This document shows positions 41,983 through 50,736 of a DNA stretch of 64,000 nt, one piece after another. The stretch spans positions 1 through 64,000 of the forward strand of contig CAZLDI010000005.1 of assembly GCA_964558415.1 (NCBI GenBank), given 5' to 3'. This DNA comes from CAZLDI01 sp964558415 (lineage in GTDB: Bacteria; Chloroflexota; Dehalococcoidia; SM23-28-2; RBG-16-64-32). A program made the position numbers and the translations under genes. Positions within the stretch are counted from its first letter, which is position 1; each line of letters begins with the position of its first letter. The notes under the pieces are model-generated. The model was not told where the DNA came from. It saw only the letters and a program-made list of their open reading frames with translations, and searched no databases.

Positions 41983-43376
41983 GCGCGCCCTCCTTCCATC
42001 GCGGTTCGCGGCCGCGCCTCCGCCGTCTCCTCAATGGCTCTGCGATTCGCCATATAATATGCGAGACCAACCGCGACGCCCAGGGCGCACATGGAGGCGT
42101 TGAAGCCGAGGGCCGTCTGGACGCCGAGGTGCTCGGCCATGAACCCGGTGAGATAACCGCCGAACGGCGTAGAACCGGCGAACAGAAGCATCCAGAGCGC
42201 CATTACACGACCGCGCAAGTGGTCGGGCGTTGCGAGTTGCATCGCCGTGTTGGACGTCGCCGCGAACGAGGCGAGCGCCATCCCCAGCAGCAGGAGGAAG
42301 AAGAGCGTCAGCACGAACCATTCGCTCAAGGCGACCGCGCCAAGCAGAACCGAGAAGGCCGCCGCTCCGAGGAATATGGTCCTGTGACTCGCTCTCCTTC
42401 CTCCTGCAAGGACCAGCGCCGCCAACACGGCGCCCAGTCCAAGTGACGCCATCAGAAACCCTAGCTCGACGGATCCCCCGTCCACAACGTACCGGGCCAC
42501 CAACGGCAGCATGACGATGAAGTTGAACCCGAACATCCCGATGAACACTGCCATCAGGATCACCATCCTGGTCGCCGGGGTTCGCAGGGCGTACGAGATG
42601 CCTTCGCGCAGTTCGGCCATAGCGTTGGCGCCCGGCATGCGGCCAGGCTCTGCCCGGTGGAGCTGACCCATGTCCATCATCATCAGCGCCAGGATAGCCG
42701 GTATAAAGCTGATGGCGTTGATCGTGAACGCCGCCTCGACGCCCAGTACGGCAATCACCACGCCTCCGATCGCCGGGCCAACGAGCCGCGCGCCGTTGAA
42801 CAATCCTGAGTTGAGCGCGACCGCGTTCAGCAGGTCATCTTTGCCGACCAGCTCCATCACGAATGCCTGCCGCGTCGGCTGCTCGAACGCGTTGGACACG
42901 CCCAGGACCACCGCCAGGATGTATACGTGCCATAGTTCTACCTCGCCGGTCGCCACCAGACCGGCGAGCATTATCGACTGGAGCATCGCCAGCAACCTCG
43001 TCGCCAGGATCAGGTCCCGCTTCGGCGCCCGGTCGGCGATAACGCCGGCGAAGAGGACGAGGAGAGTGATCGGCAGGAACTGCAGCACTGCGACGAAGCC
43101 CAGCGCGACCTTCGAGTCCGTGATCTGCAGGACGAGCCAGGACTGGGCGATGGTCTGCATCCAGGTGCCGCTGAGCGAGAAGGCCTGCCCGGCGTAGAAG
43201 AGGCGATAGTTGCGGTGCCGCAGCGCGCGGAACGTGTCGTTCAGGCGCGTCTGCGCGCCGGCGAGCGCCCCCGAGTCGGAGATGGCCGACCCGCTGCGGA
43301 TGGGCTCGGGCGCAGCATCCATTGTCCGCCGCCCCCGGGGCAGACGCACTCTGGGCAGGCGAACAGGTTGGCTCAT
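41979..43376 (-). CDS. MFS exporter (EntS-like, MFS_3)
   Basis: A 465-residue major facilitator with about 12 transmembrane segments. Homology starts at FRALRHRNYRLFYAGQAFSLSGTWMQTIAQSWLVLQ, the standard start of the enterobactin-exporter-like group, after a 45-residue basic extension. Other marks are a GVSNAFEQPTRQAFVMELVG loop and the VAL..GLFNGARLVGPAIGG region between TM4 and TM5. It likely exports a small product of the surrounding operon. The ATG at 43322 is an alternative start. Confidence 0.9.
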   Translation of the reverse strand: MSQPVRLPRVRLPRGRRTMDAAPEPIRSGSAISDSGALAGAQTRLNDTFRALRHRNYRLFYAGQAFSLSGTWMQTIAQSWLVLQITDSKVALGFVAVLQFLPITLLVLFAGVIADRAPKRDLILATRLLAMLQSIMLAGLVATGEVELWHVYILAVVLGVSNAFEQPTRQAFVMELVGKDDLLNAVALNSGLFNGARLVGPAIGGVVIAVLGVEAAFTINAISFIPAILALMMMDMGQLHRAEPGRMPGANAMAELREGISYALRTPATRMVILMAVFIGMFGFNFIVMLPLVARYVVDGGSVELGFLMASLGLGAVLAALVLAGGRRASHRTIFLGAAAFSVLLGAVALSEWFVLTLFFLLLLGMALASFAATSNTAMQLATPDHLRGRVMALWMLLFAGSTPFGGYLTGFMAEHLGVQTALGFNASMCALGVAVGLAYYMANRRAIEETAEARPRTAMEGGRA

Positions 43377-43460
43377 CCCGCGGTTCTCCGCATACTCCTG
43401 ATGTTGGAGCGTGAGGGTCAGTTGTGCAAGCGAATGCGGAAGCGTTGGGCGCGGACAGTA

Positions 43461-44690
43461 TCAGGGTTGGTGATCGGCCGAGCGCACAGCCCTGGGCAGG
43501 CTCTTGTCGGAGATCACCTTGTCGATAGCTGCCGCAACGTCGTCCAGGTCCGAAGCTGTCACCGTCGGGTGCACCAGCAGCGTGAACAACTCGCGCGCCA
43601 GGCGCTCGGCCACCGGGCAGGAGCCCGAGTCGACGCCGCGGAAGACCGGCTGCCTCGGCAGCGGTGTCGGATACCGGCGTGAGATCGGGATTCCTTCCGC
43701 CGCCACCGCCCGCACAAAATCCCCGATGTCGATCCCGGACTCCGGCCGCAGACGGCAGACGTACTTGTAATAGCTGTGAACCGCGTATGAGGCGACGTAC
43801 GGCGTCTCGATCGCGTCGATCTCCCTGAGGCGATTACCCAGGTACTCAGAGTTGCGCCGACGCGCTTCCAGGTACTCGTCCAGCCGTCCCAACTGCACCA
43901 GCCCGGTGGCCGCATGCAGAGAGGACATCCGGTAGTTGTAGCCCAACTCCAGGTGGTAGTACGCCCGCTCCGGCGGAAGCCCGCCCGAGCGGGCGCCTTC
44001 CAGTGGCCCTTCGCCGTGATGACGGATGCGGCGGGTACGCTCCGCCAGCGCGTCATCGTCCGTGATCACGCAGCCCCCCTCGCCGCCGGTGGTGATGATC
44101 TTGTCCTCCCAGAAGCTGAAACACCCGGCGCGGCCCATTGTGCCGGCCTTGCCGCCCTTGTAAAGCGCCCCGTGAGCCTGCGCCGCATCTTCGATCAGGG
44201 CGATTCCCCGCTCGTTCGCCAAGGCCAGCAGGGCGTCCAGGTCCGCGGGGTGACCGTTGAGGTGAACCGCGATGATGGCCCTGGTGTGGCCTGTAATCCG
44301 CTCTGCCACACTGTCCGGCGAGACGCAGAACGTCCGCGGGTCTACGTCTGCGAACACCGGCGTTGCGTGCTGGTGCAGGACGGGAGTGGCGGAGGCGATG
44401 AACGTATGCGCGGGCACGATCACCTCGTCTCCTGGACCGACATCCAGCGCCGCCAGTACCGCATGGATGGCGCTCGTGCCAGAACTGGTCGCGACGCAGT
44501 GCTGAGCGCCGTGCCAGCGGGCGAATGTCTTCTCGAACGCGGCGACTGCTCCGCCCGTGAGCTGCGTCAGGCGGCCTGAGCGAAGCACCTCCGCCACAGC
44601 CGCGACATCCTCGTCGCCGAGTACCGGCCACGGTGGGAACGGCCCCTTTCGCACTTTGGGCCCACCGTTGAGTGCGAGGATTGAATTCAT
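43461..44690 (-). CDS. DegT/DnrJ/EryC1/StrS aminotransferase
   Basis: A 409-residue PLP enzyme of the sugar aminotransferase family. It has VATSSGTSAIHAVLAALDVGPGDEVIVPAHTF at about 70-100, IEDAAQAHGA and the PLP Lys in SFWEDKIITTGGEGG, and the family YRMSSLHAATG. Homologues aminate keto sugars for glycosides, polysaccharides or antibiotics. The ATG at 44690 is preferred over a TTG 5 codons upstream. It is first in the DegT-MFS-GNAT-Gfo/Idh operon; 84 bases separate it from the MFS gene. Confidence 0.93.
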   Translation of the reverse strand: MNSILALNGGPKVRKGPFPPWPVLGDEDVAAVAEVLRSGRLTQLTGGAVAAFEKTFARWHGAQHCVATSSGTSAIHAVLAALDVGPGDEVIVPAHTFIASATPVLHQHATPVFADVDPRTFCVSPDSVAERITGHTRAIIAVHLNGHPADLDALLALANERGIALIEDAAQAHGALYKGGKAGTMGRAGCFSFWEDKIITTGGEGGCVITDDDALAERTRRIRHHGEGPLEGARSGGLPPERAYYHLELGYNYRMSSLHAATGLVQLGRLDEYLEARRRNSEYLGNRLREIDAIETPYVASYAVHSYYKYVCRLRPESGIDIGDFVRAVAAEGIPISRRYPTPLPRQPVFRGVDSGSCPVAERLARELFTLLVHPTVTASDLDDVAAAIDKVISDKSLPRAVRSADHQP

Positions 44691-44708
44691 GGCAGCCTGA
44701 GTCAAAGT

Positions 44709-44736
44709 TTGCTGCTCCGATTCTAGTCGCTATACT
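44709..44736 (+). promoter_or_regulatory. promoter of the SDR gene
   Basis: TTGCTG (44709-44714) and TATACT (44731-44736) are spaced by 16 bases, 45 bases before the SDR start. A TAGAAT on the opposite strand (44725-44720) is a candidate -10 for the divergent aminotransferase operon. Confidence 0.55.
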
Positions 44737-44781
44737 GCTCGTGCGAAATCGGAGAGCAGAAGTAGACGACTGGAGGCGCTC

Positions 44782-45576
44782 ATGGACATGGGAATCAATG
44801 ACCGCGTCGCTCTCGTAACGGGCGGCGGCCGCGGCATCGGACGCGAGATATGTGTGTCACTGGCGAGTGAGGGCGCTGCTGTTGCCGTGAATGATCTCTT
44901 TCAAGACCGGGCGGATGAGACAGCTGCAGAGATCAAGGGCAATGGTGGCCGAGCCGTGGGTGTTGCGTTCGACGTCATGGACACGGCCGGGATCGCGGCG
45001 GCGGTCGACCAGATTACGCGCGAGCTGGGGCCCGTGGACATCCTGATCAACAATGCGGGGATTCCGGCTGTTACGGCTCAGGATGCGATCCCCTCTACGG
45101 GCGGTCTCTTCGCCGGTAGTGAGCGCGAACAATGGGACCGCACGATGGGCCTGATCACGTACGGCGTCCTGAACTGCACACGTGCCGTCACTGAGAGCAT
45201 GTGCGAGCGTCGCTGGGGACGAATCGTGAGCATAATTTCGGATGCCGGCCGGGTGGGGGAGCCGCGACTGGTTGCGTATTCGATGGCCAAGGCTGGGGTC
45301 GTTGGATTCAGCAAGGCGCTGGCGAAAGAGGTGGGCCGCTTCTGCGTCACTGTGAATTGCGTCTCGCCGGCCACGACCGAGACGGAGGCGACCGCCGCCT
45401 GGATTCGCTCTCAAGGCGACCAGATCATGCGGGGATATCCACTGGCTAAAGGGCTGAACCGCCTCGGGCGCCCGTCGGATATCGCCAGCGCCGCGGTCTT
45501 TCTCGCATCGCAGCGGGCCGAGTGGATCACGGGTCAGGTACTGAGCGTCAACGGCGGCTATTCCATGGTGGACTAA
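44782..45576 (+). CDS. short-chain dehydrogenase/reductase
   Basis: A 264-residue classical SDR. The cofactor loop VTGGGRGIGREI, the NNAGIP strand, and the catalytic triad with SIISDAGR (Ser) and AYSMAKAGV (Tyr, Lys) are intact. It resembles FabG-like 3-oxoacyl or sugar reductases. The ribosome site is GGAGG. A C-terminal GQVLSVNGGYSMVD is the standard end. It faces the aminotransferase operon. Confidence 0.93.
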   Translation: MDMGINDRVALVTGGGRGIGREICVSLASEGAAVAVNDLFQDRADETAAEIKGNGGRAVGVAFDVMDTAGIAAAVDQITRELGPVDILINNAGIPAVTAQDAIPSTGGLFAGSEREQWDRTMGLITYGVLNCTRAVTESMCERRWGRIVSIISDAGRVGEPRLVAYSMAKAGVVGFSKALAKEVGRFCVTVNCVSPATTETEATAAWIRSQGDQIMRGYPLAKGLNRLGRPSDIASAAVFLASQRAEWITGQVLSVNGGYSMVD

Positions 45577-45636
45577 CCGTTTCTGAACTTTCACCGTCCA
45601 CAGCTACAAAACCGTGTAACGAGCCCAATCGACCCG

Positions 45637-45659
45637 CCGTCTGAGCTTATGTGAGACGG
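45637..45659. promoter_or_regulatory. inverted repeat CCGTCT/AGACGG upstream of the HD-GYP gene
   Basis: A perfect 6-base inverted repeat (45637-45642, 45654-45659) lies 37 bases before the start of the GAF-HD-GYP gene. It has a 11-base centre and no U-run. It might be an operator or a leader hairpin. Confidence 0.3.
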
Positions 45660-45695
45660 ATTCCTTACTAACCGCGTTGAAAGGCATGCTTCATC

Positions 45696-47255
45696 TTGCT
45701 TAAGTTCAGCCCAGGTGCGCGCCCGCTCCTTGAGAGCGTCGTCTGGTGCTCTGTGACCCTGCTCATCGGATTCCTCGTTGTTGCTGATGGGCAGGTACCC
45801 AGCGTGTTCACCACGCTGTTCTTTGGCCCGATTCTGATCGTGGCTTATCGCCGCTCGCTGGCGTTTGCCCTGGGGCTTTCGGTGACTGCCGCGTTGTTCA
45901 CGAGCCCCGCGATGCAGCTGCTTGGGGTGAGCCTTGATCCGTCTGTCATGCCCGTCCTCTGGCTTGGTTGGCCCGCCGTTTACCTGTTTCTGGCGGTGAG
46001 TCTGAACCAGTGGACAAGCATGCAGCAACAGAGGATTCAGCTCGAAGAGACCGAGCTTCACCTGATGGAGATCAGTGCTCGCAACGACAGGCGGGAGCGC
46101 GAGCTGGAGACGCTGTCCGCCATCCACGGCACAATCCTGGCCGAAAGCGACGAATCAAGCGTTGTCACTGAGATCACCCGGCGCGTGGCCGAGGTCTGCG
46201 GAGCGAAGATCTGTTCGATAACCGTCCCCGTCGGCGCGTCCCAGCAACGCCCGCTGCTCCCGGTGGGGTTCACGGAGGAGATGTTCAACCGGATGTTCCC
46301 GGACGGCGCACCTTTCGGCGAAGGAGTTGACGGCTGGGCTATTCTCCACAAGCGTGTCGCCGCGTCCTCGAATATCATGGCTGATGCCCGTTACGAGAGA
46401 ACGCGCGACTTTGCCGCCCTGGCGGGCTTCATCTCCGCCGCCGCCGCTCCACTGGAGCTGGATCAGGACGTGCAGGGCGCTTTACTGATCTGCTATCCGG
46501 AAGAACGCGACTTCACGCCTGAGGAGCTCACGCGGCTGGAGCGGCTGGCGCAGCAGACTGAACTGGCGCTGCGCAGCGTCCGCCAGCGCGAGTCGCTGTC
46601 GCGCCTGGCGTTTGAGACGGCTCTTGCCCTGACCGAAGCGATAGAGAGCCGGGATCCGTATACGGGCGACCACTGCCGCCGCCTCGCCGATTACGCGGGC
46701 ACCGTTGCTCAGCGTCTCGTGCTGCCCCCACGCGAGGTGGAGGTCGTGCGTCTCGGCGCGGCGTTGCACGACATGGGAAAGATTGTCGTTCCGGACTCCA
46801 TCCTCAAGAAGCCTGACAAGCTGACTCCGGAGGAGTACACGATCATCAAACAACACTGTTACTCCGGCGGTCAGATCTGCAAGCGCGTCGGCTTCCTGAT
46901 GAACGCCTACCCGATCGTCTACCACCACCACGAGCGTTGGGATGGTCGCGGCTATCCGGACGGACTCAAAGGCGAGAAGATTCCTCTGGGCGCCCGAATC
47001 GTCTCCGTCGTCGACGCTTTCGACGCCATCACGAGCGACCGTCCGTACCGACGCGCGATGCCTGCAGAAGCCGCGATCGAGATCCTCAAAGACGGTGCCG
47101 GTCGCCAATGGGACCCGAGCGTGGTCGAAGTGGTAATCGAGACCGTCGAGACAGGTAATGCTGGCATCCACTCGCATCCACGAGGGATCATGTACGAGGG
47201 ACACGACGACCCGGTTCTCGCGGGCGAAGTGGAAGCTGCGGCAGAGACTATCTAG
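45696..47255 (+). CDS. membrane GAF-HD-GYP phosphodiesterase
   Basis: A 519-residue protein from the TTG at 45696. Residues about 13-105 hold four hydrophobic segments, then a coiled coil, a GAF-type domain (about 150-300; IHGTILAESDESSVV to LLICYPEERDF), and a C-terminal HD-GYP domain (LHDMGKIVVPDSILKKPD, IVYHHHERWDGRGYPDG). The phosphodiesterase residues look intact. The membrane and GAF domains likely sense an unknown ligand and set c-di-GMP breakdown. It is the second HD-GYP in the window. Confidence 0.9.
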   Translation: MLKFSPGARPLLESVVWCSVTLLIGFLVVADGQVPSVFTTLFFGPILIVAYRRSLAFALGLSVTAALFTSPAMQLLGVSLDPSVMPVLWLGWPAVYLFLAVSLNQWTSMQQQRIQLEETELHLMEISARNDRRERELETLSAIHGTILAESDESSVVTEITRRVAEVCGAKICSITVPVGASQQRPLLPVGFTEEMFNRMFPDGAPFGEGVDGWAILHKRVAASSNIMADARYERTRDFAALAGFISAAAAPLELDQDVQGALLICYPEERDFTPEELTRLERLAQQTELALRSVRQRESLSRLAFETALALTEAIESRDPYTGDHCRRLADYAGTVAQRLVLPPREVEVVRLGAALHDMGKIVVPDSILKKPDKLTPEEYTIIKQHCYSGGQICKRVGFLMNAYPIVYHHHERWDGRGYPDGLKGEKIPLGARIVSVVDAFDAITSDRPYRRAMPAEAAIEILKDGAGRQWDPSVVEVVIETVETGNAGIHSHPRGIMYEGHDDPVLAGEVEAAAETI

Positions 47256-47283
47256 CCGGGGTTAGTGGAGCCGCCGCAAGACC

Positions 47284-48375
47284 TTAGGGACCCTGCCACA
47301 GTCCCAGCTGTCCAACCTGTCCCTCCCGTGCGCCAGCGCCGGTCAGTCCCGAGCAACTGACGCCGATCAACCGGAAGCGGTCCCCCGGTTCGGTGGTTTT
47401 CGCCAGAAGTACGAGCGCGCGCGCCAGGATCTCCTCTGAATCACAGACGAGACGAGCATCGCTACTTTGCCGGGTGATCGTCTTGAAGTCTGAGTATCGT
47501 AATTTGATGGCGACGGTCCTGGCCAGGACGCCCTTCCTCACCATATGCGCGCCCACTTCTCCCGCTATCCGGGCAAGCTCGTCTCGTAACTCCGGGCCGT
47601 CGGGTAGGTCACGGGCGAACGTCGTTTCCGCGCCGATCGACTTTCGTTCATGGCTCGTCTCGACCGCGCGGTCGTCCAGCCCCTGTGCCATCTTGTTCAG
47701 CTCCGCGCCCCGTGAGCCGAGCAATGGCTCCAGGGCCGTGATCTCAGCAGCGGCGATGTCTCCTATCGTCCGCAGACCGACGCCGGACAGCAACGCCTCC
47801 GTCCTGGGCCCCACGCCCCAGAGAGCCCGCGCTGGCAACGGCGCAAGAAACGACGCTTCGGCCCCGGCCGGGACGACCACCAAACCGTCCGGCTTCTCCA
47901 TGTCTGAGGCTATCTTGGCCACCGTCTTGTTGGTCCCGACTCCCACGGACAGCGTAAGACCAGTGACTCGCCTGACGTCAGTCTTCAAGTGCCGCGCGAG
48001 CGCCTCGCTCCCTCCATACGAGGCTGCCTGCTCCGTTGCGTCAAGGAACGCCTCGTCCAGGGACAGCGGCTCCACGAGCGATGTCACCGTGCGGAAGACC
48101 GCCATCACGCGCGCAGAGATCTCTCCGTAGCGATCGAACCGGGGCGGCAGCCGCACGGCGTCCGGGCAGAGCCTGAGCGCCCTGCTCATCGGCATGGCGG
48201 ATCGTACTCCAAACGCGCGCGCTTCGTACGATGCGGCCGCGACAACGCCCCGCTGCTCCGGCGAGCCGCCGACAACGACCGGCCGTCCACGCAGCTCCGG
48301 CCGGTCAAGCTGCTCAACCGACGCATAGAATGCGTCCAGGTCCGCGTGGATGATGGTGCGCGCCATCTCTCCCAT
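47284..48375 (-). CDS. dinB: DNA polymerase IV (Y-family)
   Basis: A 363-residue translesion polymerase. The palm begins IIHADLDAFYASVEQLDRPEL (metal Asp in DLDAF), the second catalytic site is SLDEAFLD, and the thumb has GVGPRTEALLSGVGL (helix-hairpin-helix). The little finger region ends near GDRFRLIGVSCSGL. The ATG at 48375 is chosen; GTG 48405 or ATG 48366 are alternatives. No clear beta-clamp motif is apparent in the final ~15 residues, though QLGLW is a plausible match. Confidence 0.94.
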   Translation of the reverse strand: MGEMARTIIHADLDAFYASVEQLDRPELRGRPVVVGGSPEQRGVVAAASYEARAFGVRSAMPMSRALRLCPDAVRLPPRFDRYGEISARVMAVFRTVTSLVEPLSLDEAFLDATEQAASYGGSEALARHLKTDVRRVTGLTLSVGVGTNKTVAKIASDMEKPDGLVVVPAGAEASFLAPLPARALWGVGPRTEALLSGVGLRTIGDIAAAEITALEPLLGSRGAELNKMAQGLDDRAVETSHERKSIGAETTFARDLPDGPELRDELARIAGEVGAHMVRKGVLARTVAIKLRYSDFKTITRQSSDARLVCDSEEILARALVLLAKTTEPGDRFRLIGVSCSGLTGAGAREGQVGQLGLWQGP

Positions 48376-48423
48376 GATACTGCCGCCCGGGCATTCAGCC
48401 ATCACGAAACGTCACAGCCGGTG

Positions 48424-48439
48424 CTAGACTCTAATCTAG
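48424..48439 (+). promoter_or_regulatory. -10 region/inverted repeat at the LOG gene start
   Basis: CTAGA (48424-48428) and TCTAG (48435-48439) form an inverted repeat containing TAGACT (48425-48430), a good -10 match. The ATG at 48442 lies 11 bases beyond the -10, so the transcript has almost no leader and no Shine-Dalgarno. The palindrome could also be an operator, for example for the divergent dinB. Confidence 0.4.
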
Positions 48440-48441
48440 TG

Positions 48442-49491
48442 ATGACTGAAAGCTTGAAGACTCGCAGGCGCCCGTACCGAACGGGCGACGCAGCTCTGGA
48501 TGCGATGATCGCCGAACTGGTCGTTAAGAGCGGCCTCGACGCGGACTCAGATCTGGTGAGAGAGATGCTCACCACCTGTTTCCGCCTCGCCCGCGATCGC
48601 TCCGATCGAGGTGAGATGAAGCTCGTCAACGCAGCGTTGAAAGAGTTTGCATACTCGTTCAAGGTCTTCAGGGGGTACAGGAGCTATCGTAAGGTGAGTA
48701 TCTTCGGTTCTGCCCGCACCACCGCTGACGATCCCGTATATGACGTCACCCGTCGCTTCGCCGCTGCCATGGCGGAGCAGAACTGGATGGTGATCACCGG
48801 CGCCGGCCCCGGGATAATGGCCGCCGGCCACGAGGGTGCTGGGGCCGATCGCAGCTTCGGGGCGGCGATCCGGCTGCCTATGGAGTCGGAACCGAACCTG
48901 TTCATCGAAGGCGATGCCAAACTCATCAACTTCAAGTATTTCTTCACGCGCAAAGTGACATTCCTCAAAGAATCGGACGCCTTCGCGCTTTTTCCCGGTG
49001 GGTTCGGCACTCTGGACGAAGCCTTCGAGCTCCTGACGCTCATGCAGACAGGCAAGAGCGCGTTGCACCCGGTCGTCCTGATCGAGCAGCCCGGAGGCAC
49101 GTACTGGGCGGAGTGGCTGCGGTTCCTGGAGGAGGAAGTGTTGACCCGTGACCTGATAGACCGCGAGGACATGAGTCTGGCGCGCCGTTGCGAGAGCATC
49201 GAGGATGCCGTGAACGAGCTTACGGGCTATTTCTCGAACTACCAGTCGCAGAGGTATGTGGGCGAAACGCTGATGATCAGAGTGCTGCGTGTGCCTCCGC
49301 CGGACGTCCTTGCGCACCTGGTCGATTCATTCGGGGACATCATTGGTCCTGGAGGGATCGCCGCCGCCGAAGCCACGCCCGTTGAAGTTGCTGATGCCGA
49401 TTCATTGGACTGCCCGCGCCTGGCGGTGGACTTCAATCGCACGGGGTTCGGCCGCCTGCGCCTGCTGATAGACGAGATCAACAAGTACTAG
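48442..49491 (+). CDS. LOG family protein (cytokinin-type phosphoribohydrolase-like)
   Basis: A 349-residue protein of the lysine-decarboxylase-like LOG family. The central domain (about 90-270) has SIFGSART, TGAGPGIMAAGHEGA and the PGGFGTLDEAFELLTLMQTG signature. The extra ~85 N-terminal and ~80 C-terminal residues are shared by the long bacterial LOG group, often annotated as Rossmann-fold nucleotide-binding proteins. LOG enzymes release bases from nucleoside 5'-monophosphates; for this long form the activity is unproven. It diverges from dinB. Confidence 0.9.
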   Translation: MTESLKTRRRPYRTGDAALDAMIAELVVKSGLDADSDLVREMLTTCFRLARDRSDRGEMKLVNAALKEFAYSFKVFRGYRSYRKVSIFGSARTTADDPVYDVTRRFAAAMAEQNWMVITGAGPGIMAAGHEGAGADRSFGAAIRLPMESEPNLFIEGDAKLINFKYFFTRKVTFLKESDAFALFPGGFGTLDEAFELLTLMQTGKSALHPVVLIEQPGGTYWAEWLRFLEEEVLTRDLIDREDMSLARRCESIEDAVNELTGYFSNYQSQRYVGETLMIRVLRVPPPDVLAHLVDSFGDIIGPGGIAAAEATPVEVADADSLDCPRLAVDFNRTGFGRLRLLIDEINKY

Positions 49492-49531
49492 CGAAACAGG
49501 TTAGCCTGTAGGATCCTTTCGCGAGCCGGTG

Positions 49532-50332
49532 TTAGCGCCCGTGAAAGACAGGGGGGCGCTTCTCAAGGAACGCCCTGGCCGCTTCCAGATGGTCTTGCGT
49601 CATCCCGGTCGCGATCATCCCCTCCGCCTCCGCGTCCAGCAGCGTCCTGTAGTCGCAGACCAGCGCGAGGTTCAAGTTCTGCTTCATGCGCGCCAGGCCT
49701 ATCGGCGGACCGTCCACGATTTTCCGGGCCAGCGTCATCGTCTCTGTCTCCAGGCGATCGCCAGGCACCGTCCGGTTGACTATTCCCAATCGTTCGGCCT
49801 CCTGCGCATCAAACATCTCGGCCGTGAAGTACAATTCGCGCGCCTTGGCCGGGCCCACCAGGCGCTGAAGCATCCAGGTCCCACCGAAGTCGCCAGAGAA
49901 GCCGACGCGGGCGAATGCGGTCCCGAAGCGCGCACCCTCGGCGGCGATGCGGATGTCGCACGCGAGCGCCAGGCTCAGCCCGGCGCCGGCAACCGGGCCG
50001 TTGATCATCGCGATTGTGGGCTTCGGCATCTCGTGCAGAAGGCGCGAGGCTTCTTCCTGCTGCTTCAAGCGTGCAACCGGGTCCTGAGACACCCCAGCGC
50101 CTACTTCCCCTCGCGCCATAGCGCTTACGTCGCCCCCTGCGCAGAAGCCGCGCCCGGCGCCCGTGAGCACCAAACAACGCACTGCGGAATCTTCCGCGAG
50201 TCGTTGCAGCAAGCCCGGGAGGGTGTCCAGGAGCTCCTGGTTGAGAGCGTTCAGCTTCTCCGGGCGGTTCAGGGTAACGGTCGCCAGGTTGTCCTTGACG
50301 TCCACGAGTACGGTCTGTGTGGTGGTGGTCAT
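49532..50332 (-). CDS. enoyl-CoA hydratase/isomerase family protein
   Basis: A 266-residue crotonase-fold enzyme. Oxyanion-hole regions are RGFCAGGDVSAM and NGPVAGAGLSLALACD. The catalytic region reads ARVGFSGDFGGTWMLQRLVG, where the usual Glu is replaced by Gly-Asp as in PaaG-like isomerase-type members, so it may be an isomerase or act on aromatic-acid intermediates rather than a standard hydratase. A GGAGGAG ribosome site precedes the ATG. It stands alone between the LOG and DUF5679 genes. Confidence 0.9.
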   Translation of the reverse strand: MTTTTQTVLVDVKDNLATVTLNRPEKLNALNQELLDTLPGLLQRLAEDSAVRCLVLTGAGRGFCAGGDVSAMARGEVGAGVSQDPVARLKQQEEASRLLHEMPKPTIAMINGPVAGAGLSLALACDIRIAAEGARFGTAFARVGFSGDFGGTWMLQRLVGPAKARELYFTAEMFDAQEAERLGIVNRTVPGDRLETETMTLARKIVDGPPIGLARMKQNLNLALVCDYRTLLDAEAEGMIATGMTQDHLEAARAFLEKRPPVFHGR

Positions 50333-50465
50333 CGCTCCTCCTCAACTACGCTGTCAGGCCAGGCACGGACATAATAAGCGAATGGCGTGAGCCAGAAAAG
50401 TGTCTCAAACGTGGCCCAAATGTCGACTTCGGCGATGTTATTCACATAAACGCGCCAAAACCCTG

Positions 50466-50493
50466 TTGACACCAACGTGTACGTGAGTATCCT
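50466..50493 (+). promoter_or_regulatory. promoter of the DUF5679 gene
   Basis: A consensus TTGACA (50466-50471) and TATCCT (50488-50493) are 16 bases apart, followed by a ~47-base leader. The region upstream, 50333-50465, shows no gene. Confidence 0.65.
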
Positions 50494-50539
50494 ATTCGGC
50501 AATGGAGGACAATTTCATTCGTGAGCAGAAGGGAGACAC

Positions 50540-50680
50540 ATGGAAGCGTACTGCATGAAGTGTCGGACTAAGCGAGAGATGAAGAACCCGGCGAAGGTGA
50601 CCCTGAAGAACGGCCGCCCCGCGACCCAGGGTATCTGCCCGGTCTGTGGCACCAAGCTCACCCGCATCGGCAAGGGCTAG
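50540..50680 (+). CDS. DUF5679 zinc-ribbon protein
   Basis: A 46-residue protein with two CxxC knuckles: YCMKCRTK near the start and CPVCGTK near the end, and a typical central KNPAKVTLKNGRPATQG. This matches the DUF5679 zinc ribbon, widely conserved in Chloroflexi and some actinobacteria with unknown function. It has its own strong promoter and a GGGAG ribosome site, so it is probably well expressed. It may bind nucleic acid or a ribosome-related partner, as many short ribbons do; this is inference. Confidence 0.85.
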   Translation: MEAYCMKCRTKREMKNPAKVTLKNGRPATQGICPVCGTKLTRIGKG

Positions 50681-50687
50681 TCGTTCG

Positions 50688-50705
50688 ACCGGACATCGGT
50701 CCGGT
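50688..50705. terminator. weak hairpin after the DUF5679 gene
   Basis: ACCGGAC (50688-50694) pairs with GTCCGGT (50699-50705) over a 4-base loop, 7 bases after the stop codon. No U-run follows, so it may be a rho-dependent or weak terminator. The VOC gene starts 32 bases later. Confidence 0.35.
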
Positions 50706-50736
50706 GTAGCCTGAACCAGCCCTCGAGTGGGCGGCT

